From NCBI GenBank assembly GCA_030829765.1, contig JAUROO010000078.1, positions 1 to 5,365 on the forward strand: a DNA stretch of 5,365 nucleotides, read 5' to 3'. The position numbers and the translations under genes were made by a program. This DNA is from Miltoncostaeales bacterium (GTDB lineage: Bacteria > Actinomycetota > Thermoleophilia > Miltoncostaeales > Miltoncostaeaceae). Position 1 is the first letter of the stretch. Every line of letters begins with the position of its first letter. Below are positions 5,165 to 5,365 of the stretch, piece after piece. The notes below the pieces were generated by a model. That model saw only the letters and a list, made by a program, of their open reading frames with translations. It did not search any database and was not told the origin of the DNA.

Positions 5165-5365
5165 ATGACGGTGACCATCCCGTGGAGTCCGCGGCTGCAG
5201 GCCTACAACCCGTCGGACGACGACGAACGGGCACTGCGCCGCGGGCTGGCATGGGACCTGCTTATGCAGATGGGGCTGCTGGATGCCGCAGGGGTGAACG
5301 TGGTGGATCCCCCGGGCATGGATGACGCCGGGCTGGCCCGCGTTCACGCGCCCGCCTACATCCAG
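5165..5365 (+). CDS. Histone deacetylase / AcuC-family protein, N-terminal fragment
   Basis: The frame is open for 67 codons from ATG 5165 to the right edge. W-S-P-R-L-Q-A-Y-N (7-15), the segment around R26-G36 (R-G-L-A-W-D-L-L-M-Q-M-G) and L-A-R-V-H-A-P-A-Y-I (57-66) resemble the N-terminus of AcuC/HDAC-type zinc deacetylases. In those, a R-V-H-x-x-x-Y-I motif follows a helix ending in a G-L-L-type turn. The catalytic His and Asp zinc ligands lie further on, outside the window, so activity cannot be judged. Known family members remove acetyl groups from lysines, polyamines or related amides in the cytoplasm. It starts eight bases after the stop of lipoprotein 3 with only a weak, distant purine tract (5145-5152), so it may be expressed through coupling. 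The family call rests mainly on the short R-V-H motif and its context. Confidence 0.75.
   Translation, partial: MTVTIPWSPRLQAYNPSDDDERALRRGLAWDLLMQMGLLDAAGVNVVDPPGMDDAGLARVHAPAYIQ

Noticed and set aside
1..5365. tRNA, rRNA, CRISPR array or insertion sequence
   Set aside because: No cloverleaf, conserved rRNA segment, regularly spaced repeats, transposase motifs or terminal inverted repeats were seen on either strand.

Overview
The window is GC-rich and gene-dense, with strongly G/C-ending codons, frequent GTG starts and three secreted proteins ending their signal peptides in A-(A/Q)-G-C-G. Together with an ACT-domain malic-enzyme homologue, a subtilisin-inhibitor-like protein and TAnnnT-type -10 boxes six bases before starts, this suggests a high-GC actinobacterium. 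A deep lineage such as Thermoleophilia, possibly uncultured, is a guess from style and not a proven placement. I see no mobile element, tRNA, rRNA, CRISPR array or intrinsic terminator.

Layout. Positions 1-1358 (minus strand) hold most of a polytopic membrane protein resembling GT87/DUF2029 glycosyltransferases; its 3' end lies beyond the window. It is divergent, across about 90 bases, from a complete PfkB/adenosine-kinase-like sugar kinase (1451-2455, plus). A 96-base gap with a recognisable promoter leads to an ACT-domain malic-enzyme homologue (2552-3874, plus). Its fold signatures are clear, but several catalytic, metal and substrate residues are replaced. A tight run follows on the plus strand: lipoprotein 1 (3895-4296, divergent chagasin-like), lipoprotein 2 (4293-4733, chagasin/I42-like, overlapping ATGA), lipoprotein 3 (4734-5156, subtilisin-inhibitor-like, abutting) and the start of a histone-deacetylase/AcuC-family gene (5165 to the edge).

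How the genes may work together. The three lipoproteins look like a small surface-anchored set of protease-inhibitor folds: two of the cysteine-protease-inhibitor type and one of the serine-protease-inhibitor type. They are arranged for coupled translation. The kinase and the malic-enzyme homologue are cytoplasmic metabolic proteins with their own promoter-like elements and no obvious link to the inhibitors. The points most worth a second look are the inhibitor cluster, the apparent malic-enzyme pseudoenzyme, the aspartate at the predicted P1 site of the subtilisin-inhibitor-like protein, and a recurring -10/6-base/start arrangement that implies leaderless transcripts.
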